Source: Candidatus Sulfopaludibacter sp. SbA3 (GTDB lineage Bacteria; Acidobacteriota; Terriglobia; 2-12-FULL-54-10). Taken from it: 17,731 nt of DNA. The DNA is taken from contig CAMBEY010000024.1 in the NCBI GenBank assembly GCA_945865705.1, positions 1 through 17,731 of the forward strand, given 5' to 3'. A model generated the notes under the pieces. That model saw only the letters and a program-made list of their open reading frames with translations, ran no database searches and was not told the origin of the DNA. Below are positions 1 to 6,885 of the stretch, in pieces (the stretch's first letter is position 1; every line of letters starts with the position of its first letter). Position numbers and translations under genes: made by a program.

Positions 1-2261
1 TTTTCCACGTGGAAGCGTGTCGGGGTCTCGGCGATTTTGCGGGTGGGAGCGCTCTTACTTGCCTGGCGATACTTCCTTACGGCTTCTACTCGTTTCATGA
101 CTTCGGGCATGGAGCGCAATTTGGCTGGCGGACAGTCGCCGACCCAAAGACACCAACGTTCGATCCCGTTGATGAATTCTTCAGCACCAAGCCACTGGCG
201 GAAAAAATTATTAGCTGCCGGCTCTTTTCTGAGAAACTCCGCCTTCTGATCCGGCGTGAAAAGGTAATAGCCACCGTCGATTGGTTTATTGCCTATCCCG
301 ATTTCAGGCACAGCGCTGATCGGCTTGGAGCGGTTAGTTATGGCAATATTGGAGCCCTCGATTAGATAAGGGCTGATATTCTTAACGGAATGAACCGTAA
401 CTTTTTCGTCCTCGTAATCATAGATACGTTTGTTCTGTGTCTCGAAAGCTCCGAATCCGATAATCACGACATGGACATGTGCCTTGCCTCTCGCTTCGCT
501 CTCCCAAGCGAAAGTTCGATGAGCAAAATGAACCTTGATTCCGTGCTGCCGGGAAAGCGCGTTCCAGAGCACGCCCACTTGCTCGCCTTGGGATAAGGAA
601 TTCGTAGAAACAAGTCCGACCACGATTCGAGTACCTTGGATGTATTCCGCCGCTTTGAAGTACCAGCCAGTGACGTAATCGAGGAGACCGCTGTTCTTAA
701 CGTCACGAGCGACAAGGTCCATATCAGCCCGCTGCGCATCTGTTTGGAACTTTGCGCCCACAAACGGCGGATTGCCGAGGACATAGCTGCACTGTTCGGG
801 CAAGAGGATGGTTTTCCAATCGAGGCGCAGGGCGTTGTCGCAGACGATGGTGGGGGATTTTTTTAACGGCAGTCGCGCGTAGTATTTTCCGAACGCTTCG
901 GAGAGGCGGATGTTCATCTGGTGGTCCATCAGCCACATGGCCACCTCCGCGATGCGCGCGGGCCACTCGCTGATCTCGATGCCGTAGAAGGCGTCCACAT
1001 CCACCAGCGACAGCTTTTGAATATCAAGTTCCTGCTGGTCGCCGGGGAACAATGCTTGCAACAACTCGATCTCCAGTTGCCGCAACTCACGATAGGTGAT
1101 AACCAGGAAGTTGCCGCAGCCGCAAGCTGGATCGAGAAACTTCAGTTTTGAAATCTTGTCGTGAAAGTTCCGCAGAGCGGTCTTATTATTTCTGATTCGC
1201 TCGAACTCTGAACGAAGGTCATCGAGGAAAAGCGACCTGACTACTTTCAGAATGTCGCGCTCGCTAGTGTAATGTCCGCCGATCTGCCGCCGCTCCTTCG
1301 GCTCCATGACGGCCTGAAACAGCGAGCCGAAAATGGCCGGAGAGATGCGCGACCAGTCAAAGCGCGTGCAAGCCACCAGCGCGTTGCGCATGGCGCGGTT
1401 GAAAGCTGCGAACCGGAGCTTTTCGGCGAAAAGTTCACCGTTCACATACGGAAACGCTGCCAGCGTTTCATCAAGATTTTTCTGACGATCTTCCTCGGGA
1501 GTGTCGAGAACTTCAAACAGCTCCGCCAAATGAGGTCCCAAGTCAGACCCGTCCTGTTTGGTGCGATTGACCAGATACAGATGAAAAGACTCCGGCTCAA
1601 AGATGCTAGTGTCCTCTGCGAACAGGCAGAAGAGGACGCGAACAAGGAAGCGCTCCAGATCATGCCCCTTGTAGCCGCCCGCTTCCAGAGTGTCATGCAA
1701 TTCGCCTAGTATCTGGACCGCCTCGATGTTGATGGGGTCCTGCTCTTCGAACTTGTGCTGCTGATAGCCGGGAATGAACGCGAACTCATGGATGTGCTGA
1801 TGAAACTCCACCAGCGGAAATTCGAGGGTGCGGGCACGACCAGCGTCAAACAAAGGCAGCCGTCGCTGATCTTCCGGCTCCAGATCGTGCAGGGCGATGC
1901 GGGCGAAGTCGGAAACGATGACGTAGCGCGGAATCTCGTTGACCCGTCCCTCGTCCACCAGGTCGCGAATGTATTGAAAGGCCTGTGATTCAGCCTTGCC
2001 CAGGTCTTTTCCGAAACTCTTATGCTCGATGAGGACCTTACCGGGCCAGAAGAGGTCGATGTAGCCGTAGTCGCCGGAGAGCTTCTTCACCGGCTCCTCG
2101 AAGCTGGCGACCACGCGGCGACGGATGCCGAAGACATTGAAAAATTCGTTCCAGAACGTCTGCTTCTCCGCCTGCTCGCGCTGGGCGCTGGTCCATTCCT
2201 TCGAGAAGGCGATGGCGCGGTGGCGGATTTCGTTCCAGGACAATGGGGAAGCTGGAGGCAT
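1..2261 (-). CDS. MmeI-like type IIL restriction-modification enzyme (C-terminus beyond the window)
   Basis: The frame is open without a stop for 753 codons from ATG 2259-2261 to the window edge. The visible order fits the MmeI family of single-chain enzymes that cut and methylate DNA. An N-terminal nuclease region carries D69-X9-E79-X-K81, the PD-(D/E)xK pattern at nearly the positions known for MmeI. A helical linker follows, then an N6-adenine methyltransferase with motif X (GGHYTSERDI), SAM motif I DPACGCGNF at about 377-385 and catalytic NPPF at 497-500. The start of the target-recognition domain includes GNKPIDGGYYLFTP. MmeI is about 920 residues, so roughly 165-180 residues (end of the recognition domain and C-terminal part) lie outside. 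No separate nuclease or specificity gene is adjacent, as expected for this type. A plain Eco57I-like methyltransferase is the alternative, but the intact nuclease motif argues against it. The start at 2261 is favoured because no other in-frame Met occurs until about residue 290. Confidence 0.9.
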   Translation of the reverse strand, partial: MPPASPLSWNEIRHRAIAFSKEWTSAQREQAEKQTFWNEFFNVFGIRRRVVASFEEPVKKLSGDYGYIDLFWPGKVLIEHKSFGKDLGKAESQAFQYIRDLVDEGRVNEIPRYVIVSDFARIALHDLEPEDQRRLPLFDAGRARTLEFPLVEFHQHIHEFAFIPGYQQHKFEEQDPINIEAVQILGELHDTLEAGGYKGHDLERFLVRVLFCLFAEDTSIFEPESFHLYLVNRTKQDGSDLGPHLAELFEVLDTPEEDRQKNLDETLAAFPYVNGELFAEKLRFAAFNRAMRNALVACTRFDWSRISPAIFGSLFQAVMEPKERRQIGGHYTSERDILKVVRSLFLDDLRSEFERIRNNKTALRNFHDKISKLKFLDPACGCGNFLVITYRELRQLEIELLQALFPGDQQELDIQKLSLVDVDAFYGIEISEWPARIAEVAMWLMDHQMNIRLSEAFGKYYARLPLKKSPTIVCDNALRLDWKTILLPEQCSYVLGNPPFVGAKFQTDAQRADMDLVARDVKNSGLLDYVTGWYFKAAEYIQGTRIVVGLVSTNSLSQGEQVGVLWNALSRQHGIKVHFAHRTFAWESEARGKAHVHVVIIGFGAFETQNKRIYDYEDEKVTVHSVKNISPYLIEGSNIAITNRSKPISAVPEIGIGNKPIDGGYYLFTPDQKAEFLRKEPAANNFFRQWLGAEEFINGIERWCLWVGDCPPAKLRSMPEVMKRVEAVRKYRQASKSAPTRKIAETPTRFHVE

Positions 2262-2267
2262 CGCTGA

Positions 2268-2273
2268 ATTATA
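2268..2273 (-). promoter_or_regulatory. Consensus -10 box abutting the start of the MmeI-like gene
   Basis: The minus strand reads TATAAT six bases before the ATG at 2261. Transcription would begin at or within a base or two of the start codon, suggesting a leaderless mRNA. No Shine-Dalgarno sequence lies upstream, which fits. No good -35 hexamer is visible at 16-18 bp, so this is a -10 match only. Confidence 0.45.
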
Positions 2274-2437
2274 GCAAAGCCGCGCCACGAAATGAGGACA
2301 CTGCCAGCCAGGACAGATGAAGGCGATTGATTTCGCCTTGCACGGCGGGGGTGCCTTGCTGTATTCATGCGTGATTGCTTCCCCCATCCGCTTCCTTCGC
2401 CCTGCTAACATTTTCCTGAGCGCCTCTCGCTCCGCCC

Positions 2438-3487
2438 ATGACACTATCTACTCCTCAAAATCGCGCGCAGAACACCAATCCGTATTGGTCCGACTACACC
2501 GACAAGCAATTGCTTGGTCTGCGGATGTGTGATCTGCGCTTGAAAATCGAAGGCAGTGAGCTGCGCGCGCGCATTGATCAGCTCTACGGGGAACTGGCCG
2601 AGCGCGGCCTGCGCTTTCGCCCGCCTTGTTGGCTGTCGAGCGAATGGTTCTCGCCGCAGGAATCGCCGGGCATCGCCATCCCGTTTTATCTGGCGCATCC
2701 GCGTTTGGTCCGGCTGGAGCGGCGGTTGATGAAAGACGTGGAGGGCGGCACGCGCCAGTGGTGCATGCAACTGCTGCGGCACGAGGCGGGGCACGCCTAC
2801 GAAACGGCCTATCGTCTGGGGCGCCGCAAGCGTTGGCGTGAAATATTCGGCAGCACGGCCAAACCCTATCCAGACTTCTACACGCCGGAGCCATACTCGC
2901 GGAAGTATGTTCTGCATCTGGACTGGTGGTACGCGCAGAGCCATCCGGTGGAGGATTTCGCCGAGACCTTCGCCGAGTGGCTGCGCCCCAACTCGCAGTG
3001 GAAGACACGCTATCAAGGCTGGCCCGCACTGGAGAAACTGGAGTACGTGGACGAGCTGATGAGCGAGCTCGCCGGCGAGGCGCCGCGGATCAAACCCGCC
3101 GGCCGCATCGAGCCTCTCGATACGCTTAAGGAGAAGCTCCGAGAGCATTACTGGAAAAAGCAGGAGCGCTACTCAACCGCCTATCCCAGTTTTTATGATG
3201 CCGACCTGCTGACGCTGTTCCCGCCTGTGCAGGGGAGATCGAAACGGCCGCCCGCGTCTGCATTTCTGCGGCGCATCGGGCGCGAGCTGCCGCGGCGCAT
3301 TGCGTCGTGGACGGGTGAATACGCTTACACCATCAACCTGGTTTTGAAAGACATGATTCAACGCTGTCGCGAACTCGACCTGCGCGTCAGCCGGCCCGAT
3401 CAGGAGATTCATCTTGAAGCCGCGATTCTGCTGACCATGCAGACGATGAACTATCTGCATGGCCGCAAGCATCGGCTGGCCGTGTAG
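2438..3487 (+). CDS. Putative cytoplasmic zinc metallopeptidase (HExxH)
   Basis: The protein has 349 residues with no signal peptide or membrane segment. It carries HEAGH at 115-119 (two zinc His and the catalytic Glu). A downstream acidic helix, HPVEDFAETFAEWL at about 169-182, probably supplies the third zinc ligand. It resembles the family annotated as putative zinc-binding metallopeptidase. I recognise the family but not a substrate. The C-terminal ~120 residues are basic and helical with no motif I know. ATG 2438 has no clear Shine-Dalgarno, but the first conserved-looking segment (NPYWSDYTDKQLLGL) begins at residue 14, so a much later start is unlikely. Only 17 bp separate it from the ATP-grasp gene, so the two are very likely cotranscribed. 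A ligase and a peptidase together suggest making and removing or processing a peptide modification, which is inference. Confidence 0.8.
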   Translation: MTLSTPQNRAQNTNPYWSDYTDKQLLGLRMCDLRLKIEGSELRARIDQLYGELAERGLRFRPPCWLSSEWFSPQESPGIAIPFYLAHPRLVRLERRLMKDVEGGTRQWCMQLLRHEAGHAYETAYRLGRRKRWREIFGSTAKPYPDFYTPEPYSRKYVLHLDWWYAQSHPVEDFAETFAEWLRPNSQWKTRYQGWPALEKLEYVDELMSELAGEAPRIKPAGRIEPLDTLKEKLREHYWKKQERYSTAYPSFYDADLLTLFPPVQGRSKRPPASAFLRRIGRELPRRIASWTGEYAYTINLVLKDMIQRCRELDLRVSRPDQEIHLEAAILLTMQTMNYLHGRKHRLAV

Positions 3488-3504
3488 CGATACGGGAGGT
3501 GCGC

Positions 3505-4542
3505 GTGAAGCAAAGGGTATTGGTTCTTACCGACCTTGAGTTTCAGATGCCGGAGAGCGCCGAGCAGGTGCCCGATCAAGTGGATGCCAAGTGGCTGGCC
3601 ACCTGGCGCACCGAGTTCGACGTGCTCACGGCGCTGCGTTCACTGGGGCACGAGACGCGTGTGCTGGGCGGTGTAACCGATCTACACGCCGTGAAGGATA
3701 CGTTGGGGGAGTGGAAGCCGGACATCGTATTCAATCTTCTCGAGCAGCTCTTCGGCCAGAATACTTACGTCCCCTATTTGCTCGGCTATCTCGAACTGCT
3801 CGATCAGCCCTTCACTGGCTGCCGCTCCGACGGGCTATTCTTCGCCTACAACAAGCCGCTGATGAAGAAAATTCTGGCCTATCACCGCATCCCGGTGCCG
3901 CCGTTCAAAGTGTTCCCGCGCGGCAAGGGAGTGCGCAAGCCGCGCGCGCTGCGCTATCCGCTGTTTGTGAAATCCACCTCCGAGCACGGCTCGGAGGGCA
4001 TCGCGCAGGCCTCGGTGGTAACCTGCGATGAAAAACTGCGCGAGCGCGTGGAGTTCATCCACACTCGCCTGAAGACGGATGCCATGGCGGAGGAGTACAT
4101 CGACGGTCGCGAGCTTTATGTCGGGGTGATCGGCAACAACCGGCTGGAGACGTTTCCGGCGTGGGAAGTACATTTCGGCGAGATGCGCGAGAGTTCGCTG
4201 GCCATCGCCACGTCGAAGGTCAAGTGGAACAACCAATATCGCGAGAAGATGGGTGTGACGAATGGTCCGGCGGCGGAACTGCCACCGGGCTACGACCAGT
4301 GGATCAGCCGGTTGAGCAAGCGCATCTATCAGGTGCTGGGATTCTGCGGATACGCGCGCCTGGATTTCCGTCTGACGGAGGACGGGCGTTTGTACCTGAT
4401 CGAGCCCAATCCCAATCCCGCCATCGGGCGCACCGAGGACTTCGCCGAATCCGCCGCCGCCACCGGCTTGAAGTACGAAGACCTCATCCAGCGCATTCTG
4501 AACCTGGGCATGCGCAATCTCGCGGCGCGAAGAGCGGCGTAA
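3505..4542 (+). CDS. D-Ala-D-Ala-ligase-like ATP-grasp enzyme
   Basis: The protein has 345 residues with the ATP-grasp order. The N-terminal pre-ATP-grasp region ends near DIVFNLLEQ. The nucleotide-binding Lys is K156 in YPLFVKSTSEHGSEGI, whose Gly/Ser-rich loop resembles D-Ala-D-Ala ligases. AEEYIDGRELYVGVIG (about 195-210) binds ATP, and metal ligands are likely D287, E300 and N302 in RLDF and LIEPNPNPAIG. Such enzymes join a carboxylate to an amine through an acyl phosphate. The divergent ends and the peptidase neighbour make a housekeeping Ddl role unlikely, and the substrate is unknown. GTG 3505 is chosen over GTG 3499 because the Shine-Dalgarno GGGAGG (3494-3499) then lies 5 bp upstream rather than overlapping the start. 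A homologous C-terminal fragment occurs at 6250-6347, suggesting that a second tandem ligase once followed. Confidence 0.85.
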   Translation: MKQRVLVLTDLEFQMPESAEQVPDQVDAKWLATWRTEFDVLTALRSLGHETRVLGGVTDLHAVKDTLGEWKPDIVFNLLEQLFGQNTYVPYLLGYLELLDQPFTGCRSDGLFFAYNKPLMKKILAYHRIPVPPFKVFPRGKGVRKPRALRYPLFVKSTSEHGSEGIAQASVVTCDEKLRERVEFIHTRLKTDAMAEEYIDGRELYVGVIGNNRLETFPAWEVHFGEMRESSLAIATSKVKWNNQYREKMGVTNGPAAELPPGYDQWISRLSKRIYQVLGFCGYARLDFRLTEDGRLYLIEPNPNPAIGRTEDFAESAAATGLKYEDLIQRILNLGMRNLAARRAA

Positions 4543-4571
4543 CTTGCCAGTCGAATGTCATCCTGAACGAT

Positions 4572-4619
4572 ACGATTCGCGTTTTCCACGCACACGAACA
4601 GGATGCACTTCGGAGTCAT
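4572..4619 (-). pseudogene. arsC: 5' remnant of arsenate reductase arsC (LMW-phosphatase type)
   Basis: Starting at ATG 4617-4619, sixteen codons read MTPKCILFVCVENANR. This is the N-terminus and CX5R phosphate-binding loop (C10 to R16) typical of the thioredoxin/mycothiol-type ArsC of the low-molecular-weight phosphatase fold. The family continues with Ser-Gln-Met-Ala. Here the match stops right after the loop Arg, and the frame runs into sequence antisense to the ATP-grasp gene. The start overlaps the aquaporin stop as ATGA, the signature of a translationally coupled aquaporin-arsC operon. About 120 codons are missing, including the redox cysteines, so no active reductase can be made. The match is short but dense and its position after an aquaporin supports it. 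Confidence 0.7.
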
Positions 4620-5296
4620 GCTCCATCTCGAGCCGAGCACGAGCCGCCGCAGCATGAAGCCCCGTGAACCACGCTGCATAATGGAACTGCGCCCATTGCG
4701 CCGAGGATAGGGGCCAGGCAATAAATCCAAACGTGCCGGCCATTAAAAGAAATCAGCGCGGGCGCGAGTGATCGCGCCGGGTTCATCGATGCGCCGGAAA
4801 TCGGTCCAGCAAAAAAGGCTGCCAGCCCGACAACAGCGCCTATCGCAATGCCCGCCGTAATCCGTTGCTCCCTGGCGCCAGTGGACACACTCAAAATCAC
4901 AAACATCAAAATTCCGGTCAACAGAAACTCCAACCAGAAGGCCTGGTGTGCTGAACCAGCAGGACTCGTCAAACCGAGCGTGGGATGGGTTGGAAAAAAC
5001 AGCCTTAGCGTGCAGCTGGCAAGTGTCGCACCGGCCATTTGGCTTCCCAAATAGGGCACGACCTCGGCTGGACCGATCCGGCCTGCCGCGAAAAATCCCA
5101 GTGTAACCGCGGGATTCAGATGCGCTCCCGAAACCTCACCCAGCGCATAAATCATCGCGAGGACTACCAGGCCAAACGTCAGAGCGACGCCAACATCCGT
5201 AACGGCGCCGCCGCTTACGTCGTTGATGATGATCGCGCCGGTCCCGGCAAATACGAGGGCGAACGTGCCCGCGATTTCGGCGGCAGCTTTTCTCAT
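4616..5296 (-). CDS. MIP-family aquaporin, probably from an arsenic operon
   Basis: The protein has 226 residues and six predicted membrane helices. Both pore motifs are present: HLNPAVTLGF (about residues 60-69) and SMNPARSLAPAL in the second half, with the conserved Arg after the second NPA. This places it with AqpZ/AqpM-like channels that conduct water or small neutral solutes. The gene ends in ATGA overlap with an arsC 5' remnant. Aquaporins in ars operons (AqpS) conduct trivalent arsenite after arsenate reduction, so such a role is inferred. The C-terminal tail is unusual for the family, with a Cys-rich CCGGSC near the end. It is not known whether that tail is native. The start ATG 5296 is preceded by AAGGTGGG at suitable spacing. 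The gene lies 88 bp downstream of the response regulator on the same strand, so cotranscription is possible. Confidence 0.87.
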   Translation of the reverse strand: MRKAAAEIAGTFALVFAGTGAIIINDVSGGAVTDVGVALTFGLVVLAMIYALGEVSGAHLNPAVTLGFFAAGRIGPAEVVPYLGSQMAGATLASCTLRLFFPTHPTLGLTSPAGSAHQAFWLEFLLTGILMFVILSVSTGAREQRITAGIAIGAVVGLAAFFAGPISGASMNPARSLAPALISFNGRHVWIYCLAPILGAMGAVPLCSVVHGASCCGGSCSARDGA

Positions 5297-5384
5297 TCAG
5301 CCCACCTTGATGTGCTTGCGCGAAACGGTCCAAGAGGTATTGGCGCTGGGAGAGGAGTTACAAACGGCGGGAGCAAAGCCGTGC

Positions 5385-6080
5385 TCAATTCGCACGAGTC
5401 TCGAAAAGATACCCCGCTCCGCGAATCGTCTTGAGGAATTCCGGTTTCCGCGAATCTTCTTCAATCTTCTCCCGCAACCGGCGGATATACACATCAATGC
5501 TGCGGGGAATCACAAAGCGATCCGTTCCCCAGATGGCATCGAGCAATCGGTCGCGAGTGAAAACCTTATTCGGATGCGACGCCAAAAAATGTAGCAGCCG
5601 GAACTCCAGCGAGCTGAGCATCACCCGCTGTCCAGCGCGAGTAACCCGGTACGAAGCAGGATCAATCGTCAAACCGTCCATTTCAATGGGAACTTCATCC
5701 ATTGCCACAGGCTCGCCACGGCGCAGCAGCGCTCGGACGCGGGCCATCAGCTCGCGCGGACTGAAGGGTTTGGTGATGTAATCATCGGCGCCCATCTCCA
5801 AACCAACGATGCGGTCAGCCTCCTCGCCACGGGCCGTCAACATGATGATGGGCACGCGCGGCGCTTGGGTGTCGCGGCGCAACTCCTTGCAGATTTCCAA
5901 ACCGGACATGCGCGGCAGCATCAAGTCGAGAATCAGCAAATCCGGCTGCGATCTTCGGAACTGGGCTAACCCGGTGGCTCCATCCTCGGCAGCCGTGACC
6001 CGGTATCCATCTTTCTCCAGGTTATAGCGGACCAGTTCGGTGATGTCCTTGTCGTCCTCGATCATCAAAATTTTCTTCAT
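5385..6080 (-). CDS. PhoB-like OmpR-family response regulator
   Basis: The protein has 231 residues: a receiver domain (about 1-118) and a winged-helix DNA-binding domain (about 135-230). Receiver residues are complete: acidic pair D9/D10, phospho-acceptor D52 in LILDLMLP, T82 and K104 in TKPFSPREL. The recognition region reads DRLLDAIWGTDRFVIPRSIDVYIRRLREKIE, shown here as key pieces GTDRFVIPRSID and YIRRLREK, which is close to PhoB. No sensor kinase lies next to it in the window, whereas phoB is often followed by phoR. The next gene downstream is the aquaporin. ATG 6080 (MKKILMIEDD) matches the usual family start. ATG 6089, three codons earlier, is also possible. A PhoB-box-like site occurs in the same window before the porin at 10095, and this regulator is a candidate for binding it. 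Confidence 0.9.
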   Translation of the reverse strand: MKKILMIEDDKDITELVRYNLEKDGYRVTAAEDGATGLAQFRRSQPDLLILDLMLPRMSGLEICKELRRDTQAPRVPIIMLTARGEEADRIVGLEMGADDYITKPFSPRELMARVRALLRRGEPVAMDEVPIEMDGLTIDPASYRVTRAGQRVMLSSLEFRLLHFLASHPNKVFTRDRLLDAIWGTDRFVIPRSIDVYIRRLREKIEEDSRKPEFLKTIRGAGYLFETRAN

Positions 6081-6249
6081 CAAGATCATCCCGCATTCCC
6101 CAAAAACTATGTGCCGTCCAGAGTTGCATTACGACAAGGCGACATCGCTGGCTGGTTCATCCTGATTATTGAATCGCCACCATTTAGAGTTGATGAACGG
6201 AACATGAACATATGGTTACAAACCGGCAGGAAGATACGAGGAAAATGCG

Positions 6250-6347
6250 GCGAGGCGGGCGCCACCGTCGGGCTGAAGTACGAAGACCTCATCCAGCGCA
6301 TCATCAATCCAGGCTTCCGCAACCTGGCCACCCGTCGCGCCGCGTAA
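6250..6347 (+). pseudogene. C-terminal remnant of a second ATP-grasp ligase
   Basis: The last ~32 codons before TAA read EAGATVGLKYEDLIQRIINP followed by GFRNLATRRAA. They align end to end with the C-terminus of the ATP-grasp enzyme at 3505-4542 (GLKYEDLIQRIL, RNLAARRAA), 20 of the last 25 residues being identical. At DNA level 28 consecutive bases are identical (6274-6301 and 4469-4496), then the copies diverge. All catalytic regions are absent upstream, where the sequence belongs to the 5' region of the response regulator. It is best read as the tail of a tandem paralogue destroyed by rearrangement. A short partial duplication of the first gene is the alternative. Confidence 0.75.
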
Positions 6348-6698
6348 GTGGCATGCGCTTGACAGCGTTCTCCGGATCATTGGCCCAAAGAGGAGTAACT
6401 ACTACGCTCAAATGCGCGCGAAACGAACGCGCCTGAATACCTTCGAAATAGTCCCGTTGAGCCAGCAGTTCTCTCGGGAGCGCCGCCACTGCTTTGCTCA
6501 TTTCATAAAGGGAAACACCCGCCATCGGTCTGTACAGCACGGTCAGAATGAATTCGCGCTCCAGTCGAATCGGGCAGGAAAAACTCCGTCCAGATGGGCA
6601 GGAGATTTGGGTATACTGTGGCTACGGAGATGCGTAAAGAGGCAATTCGGAACTGCATTCCCGACAAAGAGCGCTGTACGGAGGAAGGATTTGTGTTT
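6348..6698. other. Intergenic stretch without a recognisable intact gene
   Basis: These 351 bp separate the ATP-grasp remnant from the Kelch-like gene. The minus strand has one frame open from about 6621 to 6304 (roughly 106 codons), with coding-like composition and segments such as LEREFILTVLYRP and ALPRELLAQRDYF, but no start with a ribosome site and no family I can name. On the plus strand, TATACT at 6612-6617 could be a -10 box without a convincing -35. A strong ribosome site, AGGAAGG at 6682-6688, precedes the ATG at 6699. Confidence 0.4.
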
Positions 6699-6885
6699 AT
6701 GCCTAGTCCCTACTATGCGATTCAGCGGAATGAATTGGAGCGCAGCTCCGTCTCACACGCGAAAGTTCGCATGGCAGTTCTGGCAATTATTGCGGCTTAC
6801 CTGGCCCTGGGAACTACTCGGGCACAGCAGCCCGGCACGTTCACGCCCACTGCCGGGGGATTGACCACGCCTCGGAATGCCTACG
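6699..6885 (+). pseudogene. Frameshifted 5' part of the Kelch-like gene (signal peptide)
   Basis: From ATG 6699, 10 bp after AGGAAGG, the frame encodes a leader ending in MAVLAIIAAYLALGTTRA, a classic signal peptide with likely cleavage at TRA/QQ. It then reads GTFTPTAGGLTTPRNAY, the first strand of a Kelch-like repeat. The natural continuation, TATLLLDGRVLIAG, is encoded one base later in the next frame (6877 onward). The downstream frame has a stop at 6862-6864, so the shift must lie between about 6865 and 6890. One surplus base near 6884-6886 would restore the gene. No heptanucleotide slippery site is visible there, so a mutation or a sequence error is likelier than programmed frameshifting. 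Confidence 0.75.

Noticed and set aside
464..784. Minus-strand 106-codon frame
   Set aside because: It lies inside the MmeI-like gene in another frame on the same strand and has no homology-like motifs.
2444..3148. Long minus-strand frame of 234 codons opposite the metallopeptidase
   Set aside because: It is an antisense shadow of a GC-rich gene. The plus strand carries HEAGH and family-like sequence.
4554..4571. Start of a common Acidobacteria extragenic repeat (TGTCATCCTGAACGA)
   Set aside because: Only about 15 bases resemble it and no second half is present, so it may be chance at the junction.
5297..5384. ArsR or other small regulator between the response regulator and the aquaporin
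   Set aside because: Only 88 bp, and the frames that end there show no helix-turn-helix or metal-binding cysteines.
6304..6540. C-terminal remnant of 6-phosphogluconate dehydrogenase (LPxxLL-AQRDYF similarity)
   Set aside because: Only the short AQRDYF stretch fits. The residues before it and the missing FHTxW-type end do not, so the family name is not supported.
6612..6617. TATACT as promoter of the Kelch-like gene
   Set aside because: No -35 hexamer at 16-18 bp and no extended -10. Kept only as a note in the intergenic entry.
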